DNA of 64,000 bases from Actinomadura harenae (GCF_003696215.1 NZ_RFFG01000001.1:124001-188000); one strand, 5' to 3'. Positions 43,139 through 52,875 are shown, numbered from the stretch's first letter. Notes: a model not told the origin generated them from the letters alone. Numbers and translations: made by a program.

Positions 43139-44257
43139 CTAGGGCGCGTCGACGACGATCTGGAAGTTGACGGGACGCTTTCCGGGGAACGCGACCGTCC
43201 CCGACGCGTCCAGCATCTTGAAGCGGACGTAGCAGAGGCCCGGTCTGCCTGGAGTGGAGACGTCGGCCGAGATGTCGACCACCTGGCCCGGCTCCGTGTC
43301 CCTGACCGGGATGCGGGCGGGGGTCCGGCAGTCGTCGTCGCCCTGCGGCAGGTCGAGCCTGATCAGGGAGTACCCCGTCCACGGCACGGTCCCGATGTTC
43401 TTGATCCGCCAGGTCTTGGTGACGGTCTTGCCCGGGGCGACGTGCGCGCAGTCGGGCAGCGTGACGTCCATGACGAAGATGGACGCGTCGCCGTCGTGCG
43501 CGGGCGGTGTCGGCGAGGGCTGCGGCAGCACCACCGGGCAGGCGGCCGTGGCCTCGGACTCCGCACCGGACGGGTTCAGGGCGTGCCCGCCGGAGTCGAA
43601 GGAGCCGCGGGCGACGGCGACGGCGCAGACGGCGATCACTCCGACGCCGACCGCCGCGGACACGGCCGTGACCCGGCGGTTCGGACGGACGCGCCTCCGC
43701 CGCTCCGTCGCCGTTCCGGTGAGCAGGACCTCGCCGCTGATCAGGTCGACCGGCCGGGGCTCCGTCGCACCGCCCCCGACCGGCAGGAGCTCGCCCGTGC
43801 CCCAGTCGGCCGGCAGCGCCTCACCGAGGGGGACGTCCGCGGCGGCCTCGCCGCCGGAGGCTTCTCCGCCTGGCGGCTTCCCGGACGGGGAGCCTTCGCC
43901 GGGCACGGACGCGGACGCGGGGTCGGGGTCGGGGTCGGCCAGGACGGGGTGGCCGCCGGTGGTCACCGACCTGACCGCGAGGTTCGCCTTCTCCCAGCGT
44001 TCGCGGTATGCCTCAGGGTCTCCGCCGCACGCCTTGACGAACTCGACGGTGGTGGCCCAGCTCGGAAGCCGGTTGCCTCGCGTGGCCTCGTGGAGCGTCG
44101 CGTGCGAGATCGCCCGGGACCGGCCGGACATCTCCCGGAACGAGGGATTGCCAACGGAACTGCGCAGTTCCCGCAGAAGCTCGGCGAAGTGCTCGATCGC
44201 CTCCGCGCGCGCACGAATGGCGTCCACCGTCGTGAAGCTAACAGCGCCCACACGCAT
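43139..44257 (-). CDS. XRE helix-turn-helix protein with membrane helix and NBR1-Ig-like domain
   Basis: 372 residues. The N-terminal XRE-like DNA-binding domain (about 20-75) includes SFREMSGRSRAISHATLHEATRGNRLPSWATTVEFV. An acidic Pro/Gly-rich linker follows, then one membrane helix (about 195-218; VTAVSAAVGVGVIAVCAVAVA) and an external NBR1-Ig-like (FW) domain: FVMDVTLPDCAHVAPGKTVTKTWRIKNIGTVPWTGYSLI. DNA-binding inside and an Ig-like fold outside suggest a one-protein surface sensor. Similar architectures occur in actinomycetes, without known function. The exact start is uncertain (ATG 44257 or a GTG just after). Confidence 0.82.
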   Translation of the reverse strand: MRVGAVSFTTVDAIRARAEAIEHFAELLRELRSSVGNPSFREMSGRSRAISHATLHEATRGNRLPSWATTVEFVKACGGDPEAYRERWEKANLAVRSVTTGGHPVLADPDPDPASASVPGEGSPSGKPPGGEASGGEAAADVPLGEALPADWGTGELLPVGGGATEPRPVDLISGEVLLTGTATERRRRVRPNRRVTAVSAAVGVGVIAVCAVAVARGSFDSGGHALNPSGAESEATAACPVVLPQPSPTPPAHDGDASIFVMDVTLPDCAHVAPGKTVTKTWRIKNIGTVPWTGYSLIRLDLPQGDDDCRTPARIPVRDTEPGQVVDISADVSTPGRPGLCYVRFKMLDASGTVAFPGKRPVNFQIVVDAP

Positions 44258-44382
44258 AGCTCAAGCGTGAACTTGGACCAGTGGGCGAACCCTGATCGTC
44301 CGCCACGCGCATTCTCTGTGCACCCATCGGTAACCGATCGGCGGAAGGCTCGTCCGCGCCGTCGTGACCTGCGAAAGGACGA

Positions 44383-45705
44383 TCATTGGGCGCGCAGGCG
44401 GGCCTCGACCTCGTCCAGTGCCTCGGGGGTGAGGGCGCGGAGGAACGGGACGACGACCACCACCGCCGCGGCGGTGAAGACCCCGAACGCGACCCGGTAC
44501 CCGACCGCCTGGGCGAGCGCCCCGGCCGCGGCCGACCCCAGCGGCAGGGATCCCCATCCGAACAGCCGGGAGGCCGCGCTGAAGCGGCCCATCATGCCCG
44601 GCTCCACGAGGGACTGGCCGATGGTGCGCGCGTTGACCACCCACAGTGTGCTGCCGAGACCGCCGAGGAACGCCGCCGCGCCGCTGGCCCAGACGTTCGC
44701 GGTGACGGCCGGGACGGCCACCATCGAGGCCGCGGCGAAGATGTTCGCGAACATCGCCCAGCGGCGTCCGAGCAGGCGGTTGACGTGGCCCACGACGAGC
44801 GTGCCGACCAGTCCGCCGACGCCGAGCGCGCCGACCAGCGCACCGTAGCCGGTGGGGCTCAGCCCCCACACCCTCGTCGCGACCAGCGGCATCAGCGCGA
44901 ACCACGCGGCCCAGCAGGTCACCAGCACGGCGACCGACAGCGACAGCGTCCTGAGGAGCCGTTGCCGCCACAGGAAGCGGAGCCCCTCGCCGATCTGCCG
45001 GTTCACCGAGACCGGCGGGCGTCCGGCGGCCCGGACGACCTTGAACCGTCCGACCAGCAGCGGCAGGAGCGCCGTCGCCGCCAGGTAGCCGCCTGCGGAC
45101 ACGCCGAGGGCCAGGCTCGCGCCAGCGGCGACGAGCAGGCCGCCGGCGAACGGTCCGACGAACTCGTTCGACACCGTCTCCACTCCGGTCATCACGGCGT
45201 TCACCCGCTCGCGGCCCGCGGGCGCGATGGCGTCCGGGACGAGTGCGGACGCCGACGTCAGCGCGACCACCTCAGCCACGCCGAGGACGGCCGCGCAGGC
45301 GAAGAGCAGCGGCAGGCCGATCGCGCCGGACGCGGTCGCGGCCACGAGGACGCCGACCGCCGCGACCCGCAGGACGTTCGCGGCCCACAGCAGCCGCCGC
45401 CGGTCGGCGCGGTCGACCAGGACGCCGACGTGCAGCGAGATGAGGAGCCAGGGCAGGGTCATCGTGAACAGGACCAGGGAGACCAGGGCCGGGGACTGCG
45501 TCAGAGAGCTGGCGATCAGCGGCAGGGCCACCTTGGTGACGCCGTCGGTCAGGTTCGTCACGGCGGTGAAGGCCACCAGCACCTGGGCGTTGCGACGACT
45601 CGCGTCATCGGCCGACCGCCGCGCCCCGTCTTGGTCCCGGTCTTGGTCCTGGCCTTCGTGCCGGGCATCGTCGACGGCGACGCCGCCCGCATCTTGGTCT
45701 TGCAT
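44383..45705 (-). CDS. MFS transporter (EntS/macrolide-efflux-like)
   Basis: 440 residues from the ATG at 45705 after AGGAGAG. A hydrophilic Asp/Gln-rich N-terminal tail of about 35 residues (repeats of DQDRDQD) is followed by 12 helices. Motif A-like: HVGVLVDRADRRRLLWAANVLR; also VSNEFVGPFAGGLLVAAG, typical of the MFS_3/TMS group that exports siderophores or macrolides. It is divergent from the ArsR-like regulator at 45880, a probable regulator-target pair. Confidence 0.88.
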   Translation of the reverse strand: MQDQDAGGVAVDDARHEGQDQDRDQDGARRSADDASRRNAQVLVAFTAVTNLTDGVTKVALPLIASSLTQSPALVSLVLFTMTLPWLLISLHVGVLVDRADRRRLLWAANVLRVAAVGVLVAATASGAIGLPLLFACAAVLGVAEVVALTSASALVPDAIAPAGRERVNAVMTGVETVSNEFVGPFAGGLLVAAGASLALGVSAGGYLAATALLPLLVGRFKVVRAAGRPPVSVNRQIGEGLRFLWRQRLLRTLSLSVAVLVTCWAAWFALMPLVATRVWGLSPTGYGALVGALGVGGLVGTLVVGHVNRLLGRRWAMFANIFAAASMVAVPAVTANVWASGAAAFLGGLGSTLWVVNARTIGQSLVEPGMMGRFSAASRLFGWGSLPLGSAAAGALAQAVGYRVAFGVFTAAAVVVVVPFLRALTPEALDEVEARLRAQ

Positions 45706-45879
45706 CACAACTCTCCTGTGCGGTATGTCCGGTCTTGTGAACCGTCAGGTTCACTCCGCGCCTTCGCGCCAAGCCAGCAGTTCGGCGGAGTACCGAACCG
45801 TCGGTGTTCCCATGGCCAGGGCTACCGTGGACAGCGGCGGCGGTGGAGTTGGGCGGCCGCCAGGGGAAAGGGGCGCGTC

Positions 45880-46980
45880 TTGCGGCTGAACCTGGTCGCG
45901 GAAACTCAGGACCTGGGGCGCACCCGCATCGCGGTGTCGCCCCTGCAGAACCTGGTCATCGGTTTCTGGGGGCATCAGCCCTCACGGGAGGCCCAGGCGT
46001 GGCAGCGGGCTCACCGCCGGCACGTTCCGCGTGCCGCGGCTCCGCTGCTCGAGCTGATCAACGCGCATCCCTGGTACGTGCCCGACTTCCTCACGCCGGT
46101 GCTTCCGGCGGCCCGGGACGGGGCGGGTCCTTCGTTCGCCACCGAACTCGAGGCCCTGCGTTCCCTCAGCGAGGCCCGGATCCAGGCCGATCTCCGCTTC
46201 CTCGACGCCCTTCCCGGAGCGCCGCGCAGCGCGCTCGAACTCCGCGAGGGACCGGGACGCGGCCTGTCCGGCCTGGTCGACGCGGCGCGCTCGCTCTTCC
46301 GCGCCTGCCTGGCCGAGGACTGGCCGGGGTTCGAGCAGCGGCTTCGCGCGGACATCGCCCGCCGCGGAGCCCAGATGGCGACCACGGGCCCGGCGTCCAT
46401 GCTGGCCGGGCTGAGCAGCGGACTCACCTGGCGCGACGACGACACGCTGACGCTCAGGCTCGACGGATGCCGCCCGAGACGAGGCGCCGAGGAGACGACC
46501 GTCAGCCTGTCCGGACACGGGCTGCTCCTCATGCCGAGCCCGTTCACCGGCCCGGACTCGCTCAGCATCACCGGATCGGTGACCGCCGGCCGCCAGGCCG
46601 TCATCGCCTACCACGCCACCGCCATTCCGCAGGGCACCGCGACCGGGCGCGATCGGCGCGACGGGCGGGACAGGCGGGACGGGCAGGACGCCCTCACCGT
46701 CCTCGTCGGCTGGGGACGGGCTCGTGCGCTGCGCGCCGTCCAAGGAACCGCCACGACCACCGAACTCGCCGGACGTCTCGGAGTCGGGAAGTCCACGGCG
46801 TCGGAGCACGCGGCCGCACTTCGCGCCGCGGGCCTGGTCACCACCCATCGCGTCGGGCGGAGCGTGCGCCACACCACCACGGAGCTCGGCCGCCGCCTCC
46901 TGGCCGACGGCCCTCCCCTGGCCGATGGCCCTCCCCTGGCCGGCGACACCGCCTTGGCCGAGGGCGCTCCCTTGGGCTGA
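45880..46980 (+). CDS. ArsR-like transcriptional regulator with DUF5937 domain
   Basis: 366 residues from a TTG preceded by AAAGGGGC. Residues about 15-235 match the DUF5937 type found in front of ArsR-like winged helices (LGRTRIAVSPLQNLVIGFW, ALPGAPRSALELREGPG). The winged helix is at about 275-340 (TTTELAGRLGVGKSTASEHAAALRAAGLVTTHRVGRSVRHTTTELG). A tail with repeats of PPLADG follows. It is divergent from the MFS gene and probably represses it. The effector is unknown. Confidence 0.85.
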   Translation: MRLNLVAETQDLGRTRIAVSPLQNLVIGFWGHQPSREAQAWQRAHRRHVPRAAAPLLELINAHPWYVPDFLTPVLPAARDGAGPSFATELEALRSLSEARIQADLRFLDALPGAPRSALELREGPGRGLSGLVDAARSLFRACLAEDWPGFEQRLRADIARRGAQMATTGPASMLAGLSSGLTWRDDDTLTLRLDGCRPRRGAEETTVSLSGHGLLLMPSPFTGPDSLSITGSVTAGRQAVIAYHATAIPQGTATGRDRRDGRDRRDGQDALTVLVGWGRARALRAVQGTATTTELAGRLGVGKSTASEHAAALRAAGLVTTHRVGRSVRHTTTELGRRLLADGPPLADGPPLAGDTALAEGAPLG

Positions 46981-47125
46981 CACGTCCGGGCAGTTCGGGA
47001 TCTTTCGGGCAGAGAGCCCGTAGCGCATCCCCTCTACCCAAGGGCTCCCACGGTGGTGCATGATCCCCCAACGGACCGGGTCTGCCCCCCTGGCCGGTCC
47101 TTCGGCCACCCCCTCTGGAGGAGCC

Positions 47126-48181
47126 TTGACCCGTCTCATCCGTGCACCGCGCCTCGCGCTGGCCGCCGTCGGCGCGGTCGTCACCGCGTCCGGACTCGCC
47201 GCCGCTCCCGCCCTCGCCGCGCCCGCGACGGGGGTCACCACCGGCACCGGCCAGGTCTTCATGGTCAACCCCGTCCAGTCCTCGGGGAACGAGAACCTGA
47301 CGGACGACAAGGACGCCGCCTCGGCCGTCCCCGCCTCCGCGTACGCCAAGGTCGCCCTGCGGAACCTGGACGGCAGCGGCAACCTGTCCGGACGCTGGGC
47401 CGTGATCCGCTCGTCGACCGGGGCGCCCGCGTTCTCGTCCACCGGCACCTTCGCCTACACCCGGGACGCCGACCAGTTCGAGCAGGTCATGGCGTACTTC
47501 TGGGTGAACGAGGCGCAGGAGTACCTGCAGGGCCTCGGCTTCGGCGGCGAGTTCCGCGGCGCGAACGACCGGCCGCAGAACGTCCGGATCAACCAGTACG
47601 GCGCCGACAACTCGTTCTTCACCGACAAGAAGGACGAGATCCGCTTCGGCAAGGGCGGCGTGGACGACGCCGAGGACGGCGAGGTCATCGTCCACGAGTA
47701 CGGGCACGCCGTGCACGAGTCCCAGGTCCCGGGGTTCGGGAGCTCGGAGGAGGCCGGCGCGATCGGCGAGGCGTGGGGCGACTACCTGGGCGTCGAGGTC
47801 GGCCTGGCCGCGGACGCCCGGTACGGCTGGCCGCGCCTGACCCCCGAGGCCTGCGTGGGCGACTGGGACTCCACGGCGTACACCTCCACCACCCCGCACT
47901 GCCTGCGCCGCCTCGACACGGGCAAGGTGTACGGCGACAAGGTGGGCGAGGTCCACGCGGACGGCGAGATCTGGTCCAACGCGCTCTGGGACATCCGCCA
48001 GGCGCTGGGCGCCCGCGTCGCCGACCGGATCATCGTGAACGCCCAGTTCTCCTTCGCGCCGGACACCGACTTCAGCGCCGCCGCGAAGACCACGGTCGCC
48101 ACGGCCCGCACCATGTACGGCGACAAGGCCGCCGAGACCGTCCGGCGGGCTTTCGCGGCCCGCCAGATCCCCGGGCTCTGA
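47126..48181 (+). CDS. Secreted zinc metallopeptidase (M4/M36-like gluzincin)
   Basis: 351 residues from a TTG at 47126 placed right after GGAGGAG; an ATG at 47060 lacks a ribosome site. Signal peptide (residues 1-32). The zinc motif is HEYGHAVHE, with the third ligand Glu in AIGEAWGDYLGV, as in thermolysin and fungalysin. The pre-domain contains FWVNEAQEYLQGLGF, typical of M36-like proteins, and there is no long propeptide. It should act as an extracellular endopeptidase. Confidence 0.88.
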   Translation: MTRLIRAPRLALAAVGAVVTASGLAAAPALAAPATGVTTGTGQVFMVNPVQSSGNENLTDDKDAASAVPASAYAKVALRNLDGSGNLSGRWAVIRSSTGAPAFSSTGTFAYTRDADQFEQVMAYFWVNEAQEYLQGLGFGGEFRGANDRPQNVRINQYGADNSFFTDKKDEIRFGKGGVDDAEDGEVIVHEYGHAVHESQVPGFGSSEEAGAIGEAWGDYLGVEVGLAADARYGWPRLTPEACVGDWDSTAYTSTTPHCLRRLDTGKVYGDKVGEVHADGEIWSNALWDIRQALGARVADRIIVNAQFSFAPDTDFSAAAKTTVATARTMYGDKAAETVRRAFAARQIPGL

Positions 48182-48330
48182 CGACCCTCCGGGTGCCGGG
48201 CCGCTTCCGGTCCGGCACCCGGCCGGACGACACCGCGAATTTCTCCCCTCAGATCACCGTTCCGACCGTGCTGAGCATTTTCGTCATGTCGGTGGCACAT
48301 TGTCGGAGGGAGTCTCTACGGTCGAGGCCC

Positions 48331-50976
48331 ATGGATCTTCAAGGGAAGACCGTGGTGTTGATGGGACGGTTTCACGAGCTGTCCCAGGCCACCGCGAAGG
48401 CCGGGCTCGAAGCACTGGGCGCGCGGGTATCAGGGTCGGTGTCCGGCAAGACCGATGTCGTCTTCCGCGCGCACGGAGTACGAGGCGTCAAAGTCGGCAG
48501 TGCCAGCACGCGCGGCATTCCGATCTATGACTGGAAAACGCTGCGGATGGTTCTCGAGAAGGCCGCCGGGCCCTCGGCCGAGGACGAGTCCACCCCGTCC
48601 GACCTGGGAGTCTTCGCGGATCACGCGTCGATCGCGTCGGCCGTCGACGCGGACGCGCTGCTGGACGTCCTCTATGACGCCGACTGGACGTCCTTCGCCG
48701 CCGAGCGGGATCTGCCGCCGCTTCGCGCGCGCCTGTGGAAACTCGAGCAGGACCACGGAATCACCGATGCCCATCATTTCGCCACCAGGCGGATCCGCGA
48801 CCTCGCCGACACGCGTTTGCAGCAGCCGTTCGGCCATGTCACCGAAATCGAGTCGTCCGCGGCCAGTCCGTGCGGCCGCTATCTGGCCACCGGAAGCTGG
48901 GTCGGCGACGAATACCACCGCGGCGGTGTGCTGCAAATCTGGGAAACAGCCACCGGACGCTGCGTGAACGTGCTGCACGGCGTCCCGGGAGGAGTCGGCT
49001 GGCCCGACTACGACGGCGCGATCCAGTGGTCGGACGACGGCACCCGCGTCGGGCTCGCCTACAACACCAACCAGGTCGGGGTGTTCGACCCGTTCGCGGT
49101 CGGCACCGGCACCACGTATCCGCTGGCCAGCGCGGACGTGACGGACGGGTCGAGCCGCCCGCCGCACTGGGCGCTGGCACCCGACGGGCGGAGCGCTTAC
49201 GTCGCATCCGGGTCCCCGTGCGCGATCAGGGGATGCGTCGTCCCGCTCGAGGCGGGCGACCTGTTCTGGCTGCCGAACTACGCGCCGTCCACGCACCCGT
49301 ATCTGCTCAACGGAACCCTTCCCGACGGGGTCGCGGAGGACGACCTGTCGGTGCTCGGCTGGTCGCCCGACGGCGCCCGCCTGCACGCCTACGACGCCCG
49401 GACCAAACGGGACCTCGCCATCGACCTGGCCACCAAGGAGGTCACCTGGGCACCCGAGAACGAGGCTGCTTCACACGCCGCGTCCGGCGAACTGTCCGGC
49501 GCCCTGTCCGGCGACACGTCCGGCGACACGTCCGGCGAGCCGTCCGTGGCGGTGTCCGTGGACGGGACGCGCGTGACCTTCCGCCGTCCCGGCACCGGGG
49601 AGGTCCTGGGCGACTTCACCTTCCTGCGTGAACCACCGTCCGACCCGCTCCTGGAACACCCCTACGCCTTCGAGGGGATCAACTTCGCGCTGGACGACGG
49701 CACGTGGTGCGCGGCCTTCGAGGAAGGCCTGGTCATCGGGCCACCGGACCGCAGGGAGGACCTGGAGGCGGTGCTGGCCTGGTCGGTGGACCGGCGTTTC
49801 GCCTGGCCGGTGCGGTGGGGCGGGCTGGAGATCGTCCCGGACGTCCGGACCGCCGCCGAACTGCTGAACGAGACGGGCCCCGGCCACTACGTCCGGGAGA
49901 TCGTCCAGGAACTCGACGCCGCCGGTACCACCGTCTCTCCCGCCAAGGACGGCATCTGGCCGCCGCCCAACACCGCGACGACGGACGACCTGTTCGCGGC
50001 GGCGAAGGAGGCGGCGTCCGTCCTCGGCGGCAACTGGAACTTCGCCGTGAACGAGGAGCTCCGCGGGGCCGCGCGGCTGCGGGCGCGGCGAGGAGAGCCC
50101 GAGGGCGCCGTCGAGTTGCTCGACGCGATCCCCGACGCGGACCAGCGCGTCATGGCGTCGGCAGAGGTGGCGATGATCCTTGCTCGCGCGGGACTGCCCG
50201 AGCAGGCGCGACCAATTTTCGCCTATGCCGAGGCGCACGCGGAGGCGTCCCTCACCCCGCATGACAGCGTCGACATCACGTCCGCGATGGCCGGTGCCCA
50301 TCAGGCGCTGGGCGACCAGGCCGCCGCCGACGCGTGGTTCACACGCGCGCGTGCGGGAATCGCGACGGACTCCAACCCCTGGAACAAGCGACTCAGAGTC
50401 ATCTGGGCGCTCACCGAATGCGGACGCGTCGACGAAGCCCGCGAGCTCTGGGCTCCCGACGAGGTCGGCGACCAGTCATCCCTCGACCGTGACACCGAAC
50501 CCTGGCTGCTCTACCTGGTGGGCACCGGTCGGCTCGACCTGGCCGAGGAGTTCCTCGAAGCCTGGGTCCCGCCCGGCATGGACCGGCCGTCGAGCCTGAT
50601 CAGGCCGCTGACCGAGCTCGGACGCCCCGACCTGCTCCGCTCGTGGCTCGACGGCTGCTGGTACATCCCGGACGAGACCTACGAGCGAGCCCAGGCGGTC
50701 GCCGACGGCGCGCCAAGCCGTTCCCTGCCGCCGACACCCACCGAAGCGGACGTCGCGGACCTCACCGAAGCCCACGTCGCATGGCTCAAGACACCTCGCG
50801 CCCGCCGGAAGATCCCGGTCAGGGACCTCGTCCAGAAGGCCGCTGACCTCGGACATCTCAGCGCCGTCCTCGACCTGCTGGGCGAACTCCCCACGGACGA
50901 CTTCAACGACCGCGCGGCGGCCGCCTTCTCCGCCCTGTGGATCGTGAGCACGGGCCACGACCGAGCCCCGTGGTGA
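48331..50976 (+). CDS. Large BRCT - propeller - TPR protein, 881 aa
   Basis: No signal peptide, so cytosolic. Residues about 1-85 are a BRCT domain (GKTVVLMGRFHELSQATAKAGLEALGARVSG, TDVVF, IPIYDWKTL). A helical segment (about 100-160) leads to a WD/YVTN-like propeller (about 170-430; YLATGSWVGDEYHRGGVLQIWETATGRCV, IQWSDDGTRVGLAYN). A low-complexity SGDTSGDTSG stretch and more strands follow, then helical TPR-like repeats (about 580-780; RRGEPEGAVELLDAIPDADQR). No enzyme motif seen. A scaffold role is inferred. TACGGT ends eight bases before the ATG, so it may be leaderless. Confidence 0.85.
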   Translation: MDLQGKTVVLMGRFHELSQATAKAGLEALGARVSGSVSGKTDVVFRAHGVRGVKVGSASTRGIPIYDWKTLRMVLEKAAGPSAEDESTPSDLGVFADHASIASAVDADALLDVLYDADWTSFAAERDLPPLRARLWKLEQDHGITDAHHFATRRIRDLADTRLQQPFGHVTEIESSAASPCGRYLATGSWVGDEYHRGGVLQIWETATGRCVNVLHGVPGGVGWPDYDGAIQWSDDGTRVGLAYNTNQVGVFDPFAVGTGTTYPLASADVTDGSSRPPHWALAPDGRSAYVASGSPCAIRGCVVPLEAGDLFWLPNYAPSTHPYLLNGTLPDGVAEDDLSVLGWSPDGARLHAYDARTKRDLAIDLATKEVTWAPENEAASHAASGELSGALSGDTSGDTSGEPSVAVSVDGTRVTFRRPGTGEVLGDFTFLREPPSDPLLEHPYAFEGINFALDDGTWCAAFEEGLVIGPPDRREDLEAVLAWSVDRRFAWPVRWGGLEIVPDVRTAAELLNETGPGHYVREIVQELDAAGTTVSPAKDGIWPPPNTATTDDLFAAAKEAASVLGGNWNFAVNEELRGAARLRARRGEPEGAVELLDAIPDADQRVMASAEVAMILARAGLPEQARPIFAYAEAHAEASLTPHDSVDITSAMAGAHQALGDQAAADAWFTRARAGIATDSNPWNKRLRVIWALTECGRVDEARELWAPDEVGDQSSLDRDTEPWLLYLVGTGRLDLAEEFLEAWVPPGMDRPSSLIRPLTELGRPDLLRSWLDGCWYIPDETYERAQAVADGAPSRSLPPTPTEADVADLTEAHVAWLKTPRARRKIPVRDLVQKAADLGHLSAVLDLLGELPTDDFNDRAAAAFSALWIVSTGHDRAPW
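49487..49550 (+). repeat. 12-bp repeats coding SGDT units
   Basis: Five imperfect copies of GTCCGGCGACAC inside the BRCT-propeller-TPR gene encode SGELSGALSGDTSGDTSGEP, a flexible joint prone to slippage. Confidence 0.75.
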
Positions 50977-51062
50977 CAAGTTCCTTCCTCTCAGTGAACA
51001 AGCGGTGACCGTCGGAGACATGCGACAGAATGCTGCCCGGCTCCCCCTGACAAGAGGACGAC

Positions 51063-51419
51063 ATGGCGGACGAAGAGACCATCACCGACACCGAAGCGGC
51101 GGCTGACGGCCAGGCTGGCGCGGGCGCCCAGGCAGGCACGGGCGGCCAGGCAGGCGCCGACGGCCAGGCAGGCGCGGGCGGCCCCGACTCCCTGCTGGGG
51201 CAGGCCGAGGCGACGTTCAAGGCCCTCGACAGCGACGCGGACGGCTTCGTCACCCGCGACGAGCTGCGGACGTCCTACAAGAACTTCGGCCTGGACCTCC
51301 CCGAGGCGGCCCTGGACCACCTCATGAGCGCCGACACCGACGGCGACGGCCGCATCGACCTCGAAGAATGGCTGCGTTCGGTCGACCAGGCCGCCCCGGT
51401 CCCGTCGGCGACCGACTGA
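51063..51419 (+). CDS. EF-hand calcium-binding protein, 118 aa
   Basis: A tail of about 40 residues with repeated GGQAGADGQAGAG units is followed by two canonical EF-hands: DSDADGFVTRDE and DTDGDGRIDLEE, each with acidic residues at positions 1, 3, 5 and 12. It is cytosolic, with no signal peptide, and an AAGAGGA site precedes the ATG. Streptomycete calerythrin and calmodulin-like proteins are comparable. Probably a calcium buffer or sensor. Confidence 0.9.
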   Translation: MADEETITDTEAAADGQAGAGAQAGTGGQAGADGQAGAGGPDSLLGQAEATFKALDSDADGFVTRDELRTSYKNFGLDLPEAALDHLMSADTDGDGRIDLEEWLRSVDQAAPVPSATD

Positions 51420-51439
51420 CGGAGGCGACAGGCACACCC

Positions 51440-51466
51440 AGGGCGGCGTCCACCGGACGCCGCCCT
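51440..51466 (+). terminator. Terminator after the EF-hand gene
   Basis: 12-bp perfect stem (51440-51451 with 51455-51466, loop ACC) followed by TTTCT, 20 bases after the stop. Confidence 0.85.
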
Positions 51467-51536
51467 TTCTCACGTCCTCGCCAGACGAGATCGAGTGGCG
51501 CGGCGGGCGCGCTCGGGGCCGCCGCACCTCCATGCG

Positions 51537-51562
51537 TGCAACTTGTATACAAGTCGCATACT
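51537..51562 (+). promoter_or_regulatory. GntR-type operator overlapping the MFS promoter
   Basis: ACTTGTATACAAGT (51541-51554) is a perfect 14-bp palindrome, extended by TGC/GCA arms to 51537-51558. Its core TTGTATACAA matches the FadR/FCD-type GntR site form T-x-GT-x3-AC-x-A. The likely -10 box CATACT (51557-51562) touches the site, so binding would block the promoter. Confidence 0.75.
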
Positions 51563-51564
51563 CT

Positions 51565-52875
51565 ATGGATGCAAGTCCCCCGGAACGAGAGATTCCCGCC
51601 GCCATGCCCGAGATCGCCCCATCCCGTACCGCCGCGTCCGCCTGGCGGCCCGTCGCCGCCGCGATGTTCTGCTGCGGCTGGGCGGGCAACCAGTTCACGC
51701 CCCTGCTGGTCATGTACCGGCGGCTGGGCGGGTACTCGCCGCTCACCGTGGACGCGATGCTCGGCGCCTACGTCCTCGGCCTGGTCCCCGGGCTCCTGGT
51801 CGGCGGCCCGGCCTCGGACCGTTATGGCCGCAGGCCGCTGATGCTCGCCGGGACGGCCCTGTCGGCGATCGCGTGCGCGGTCCTCGCGGCCGGTCCCCTG
51901 GGCGTCGGCCCGATCTTCCTGGGCAGGATGCTGACCGGTGTGGCGGTCGGCGTCGCGATGGCGGTCGGGACGAGCTGGGTCAAGGAGCTCTCCGGGGCGC
52001 CCTTCGATCCGGACGCGTCGCCGGGCGCGGGCGCGCGGCGCGCCTCCCTGGCGCTCACGGCCGGGTTCGGCATGGGCGCGGGTGTCGCGGGCCTCCTCGC
52101 CCAGTGGGCTCCGTGGCCCATGGTGCTCCCCTACCTGCCGCCCATCGTCCTCTCCCTCGCGGTGCTGATGCTGTTGCCGAAGGTCCCGCAACTGTCGCCC
52201 GGCCGAATTGAAGGGCCGCTCTGGCGTGACCTGCGCGTCCCGGCCGCGGGGCACCGGCGCTTCGTCAAGGTCGTGCTCCCCACGGCCCCCTGGGTCTTCG
52301 GCGCGGCCGGTATCGCCTACGCCATCACCCCTCAGCTCGAAGCCGACCGCATGGGCACCTGGCAGCTCGTCTACGCGACGGCGCTGACCGTCCTCACGCT
52401 GGGGACGGGTGTGGCGGTGCAGCCCATCGCCAAGCGTCTCGACTCGCTTTCCACAGCGCGGGGCGCGATGGCTTCCCTGGGTCTTGTCGGTCTGGGCGCG
52501 CTCATGGCCGCGCTTAACGCAGGGCCCCGTTCGCCGTGGGCGGGGCTGGCCGTGGCGGTCGTCCTAGGTGCGGGCTACAGCATCGGGCTCGTGAACGGGC
52601 TCCTGGAGATCCAGCGCATCGCCACAGGACGAGACCTGGCCGGACTCACAGGCGTCTTCTACGCCCTCGCCTACACGGGCTTCCTCCTGCCCGCCACGCT
52701 GGCACTTCTTTCTTCTACCGTCTCCTACACGGTTCTCCTTCTCCTGGTGACGGCCGTCGTGCTCGCCTGCCTGGCCGTCGTGGCGACCAACTCGCGCCGC
52801 CATCTCCCCAAGGCCGCGTTCGCGGGTGCCCCCCAGGGCACGCGGGCCATGGACCGGGCAGACGCGCAGGCATGA
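51565..52875 (+). CDS. MFS transporter under GntR control
   Basis: 436 residues from the ATG at 51565, only three bases after the likely -10 box; an ATG at 51604 (423 residues) is the alternative and leaves a short leader. Twelve helices; the motif A block is GGPASDRYGRRPLMLAG. It belongs to the sugar/drug MFS_1 group; the substrate is unknown. The GntR regulator at 52980 follows on the same strand and is the obvious controller through the palindrome at 51541-51554. Confidence 0.85.
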   Translation: MDASPPEREIPAAMPEIAPSRTAASAWRPVAAAMFCCGWAGNQFTPLLVMYRRLGGYSPLTVDAMLGAYVLGLVPGLLVGGPASDRYGRRPLMLAGTALSAIACAVLAAGPLGVGPIFLGRMLTGVAVGVAMAVGTSWVKELSGAPFDPDASPGAGARRASLALTAGFGMGAGVAGLLAQWAPWPMVLPYLPPIVLSLAVLMLLPKVPQLSPGRIEGPLWRDLRVPAAGHRRFVKVVLPTAPWVFGAAGIAYAITPQLEADRMGTWQLVYATALTVLTLGTGVAVQPIAKRLDSLSTARGAMASLGLVGLGALMAALNAGPRSPWAGLAVAVVLGAGYSIGLVNGLLEIQRIATGRDLAGLTGVFYALAYTGFLLPATLALLSSTVSYTVLLLLVTAVVLACLAVVATNSRRHLPKAAFAGAPQGTRAMDRADAQA

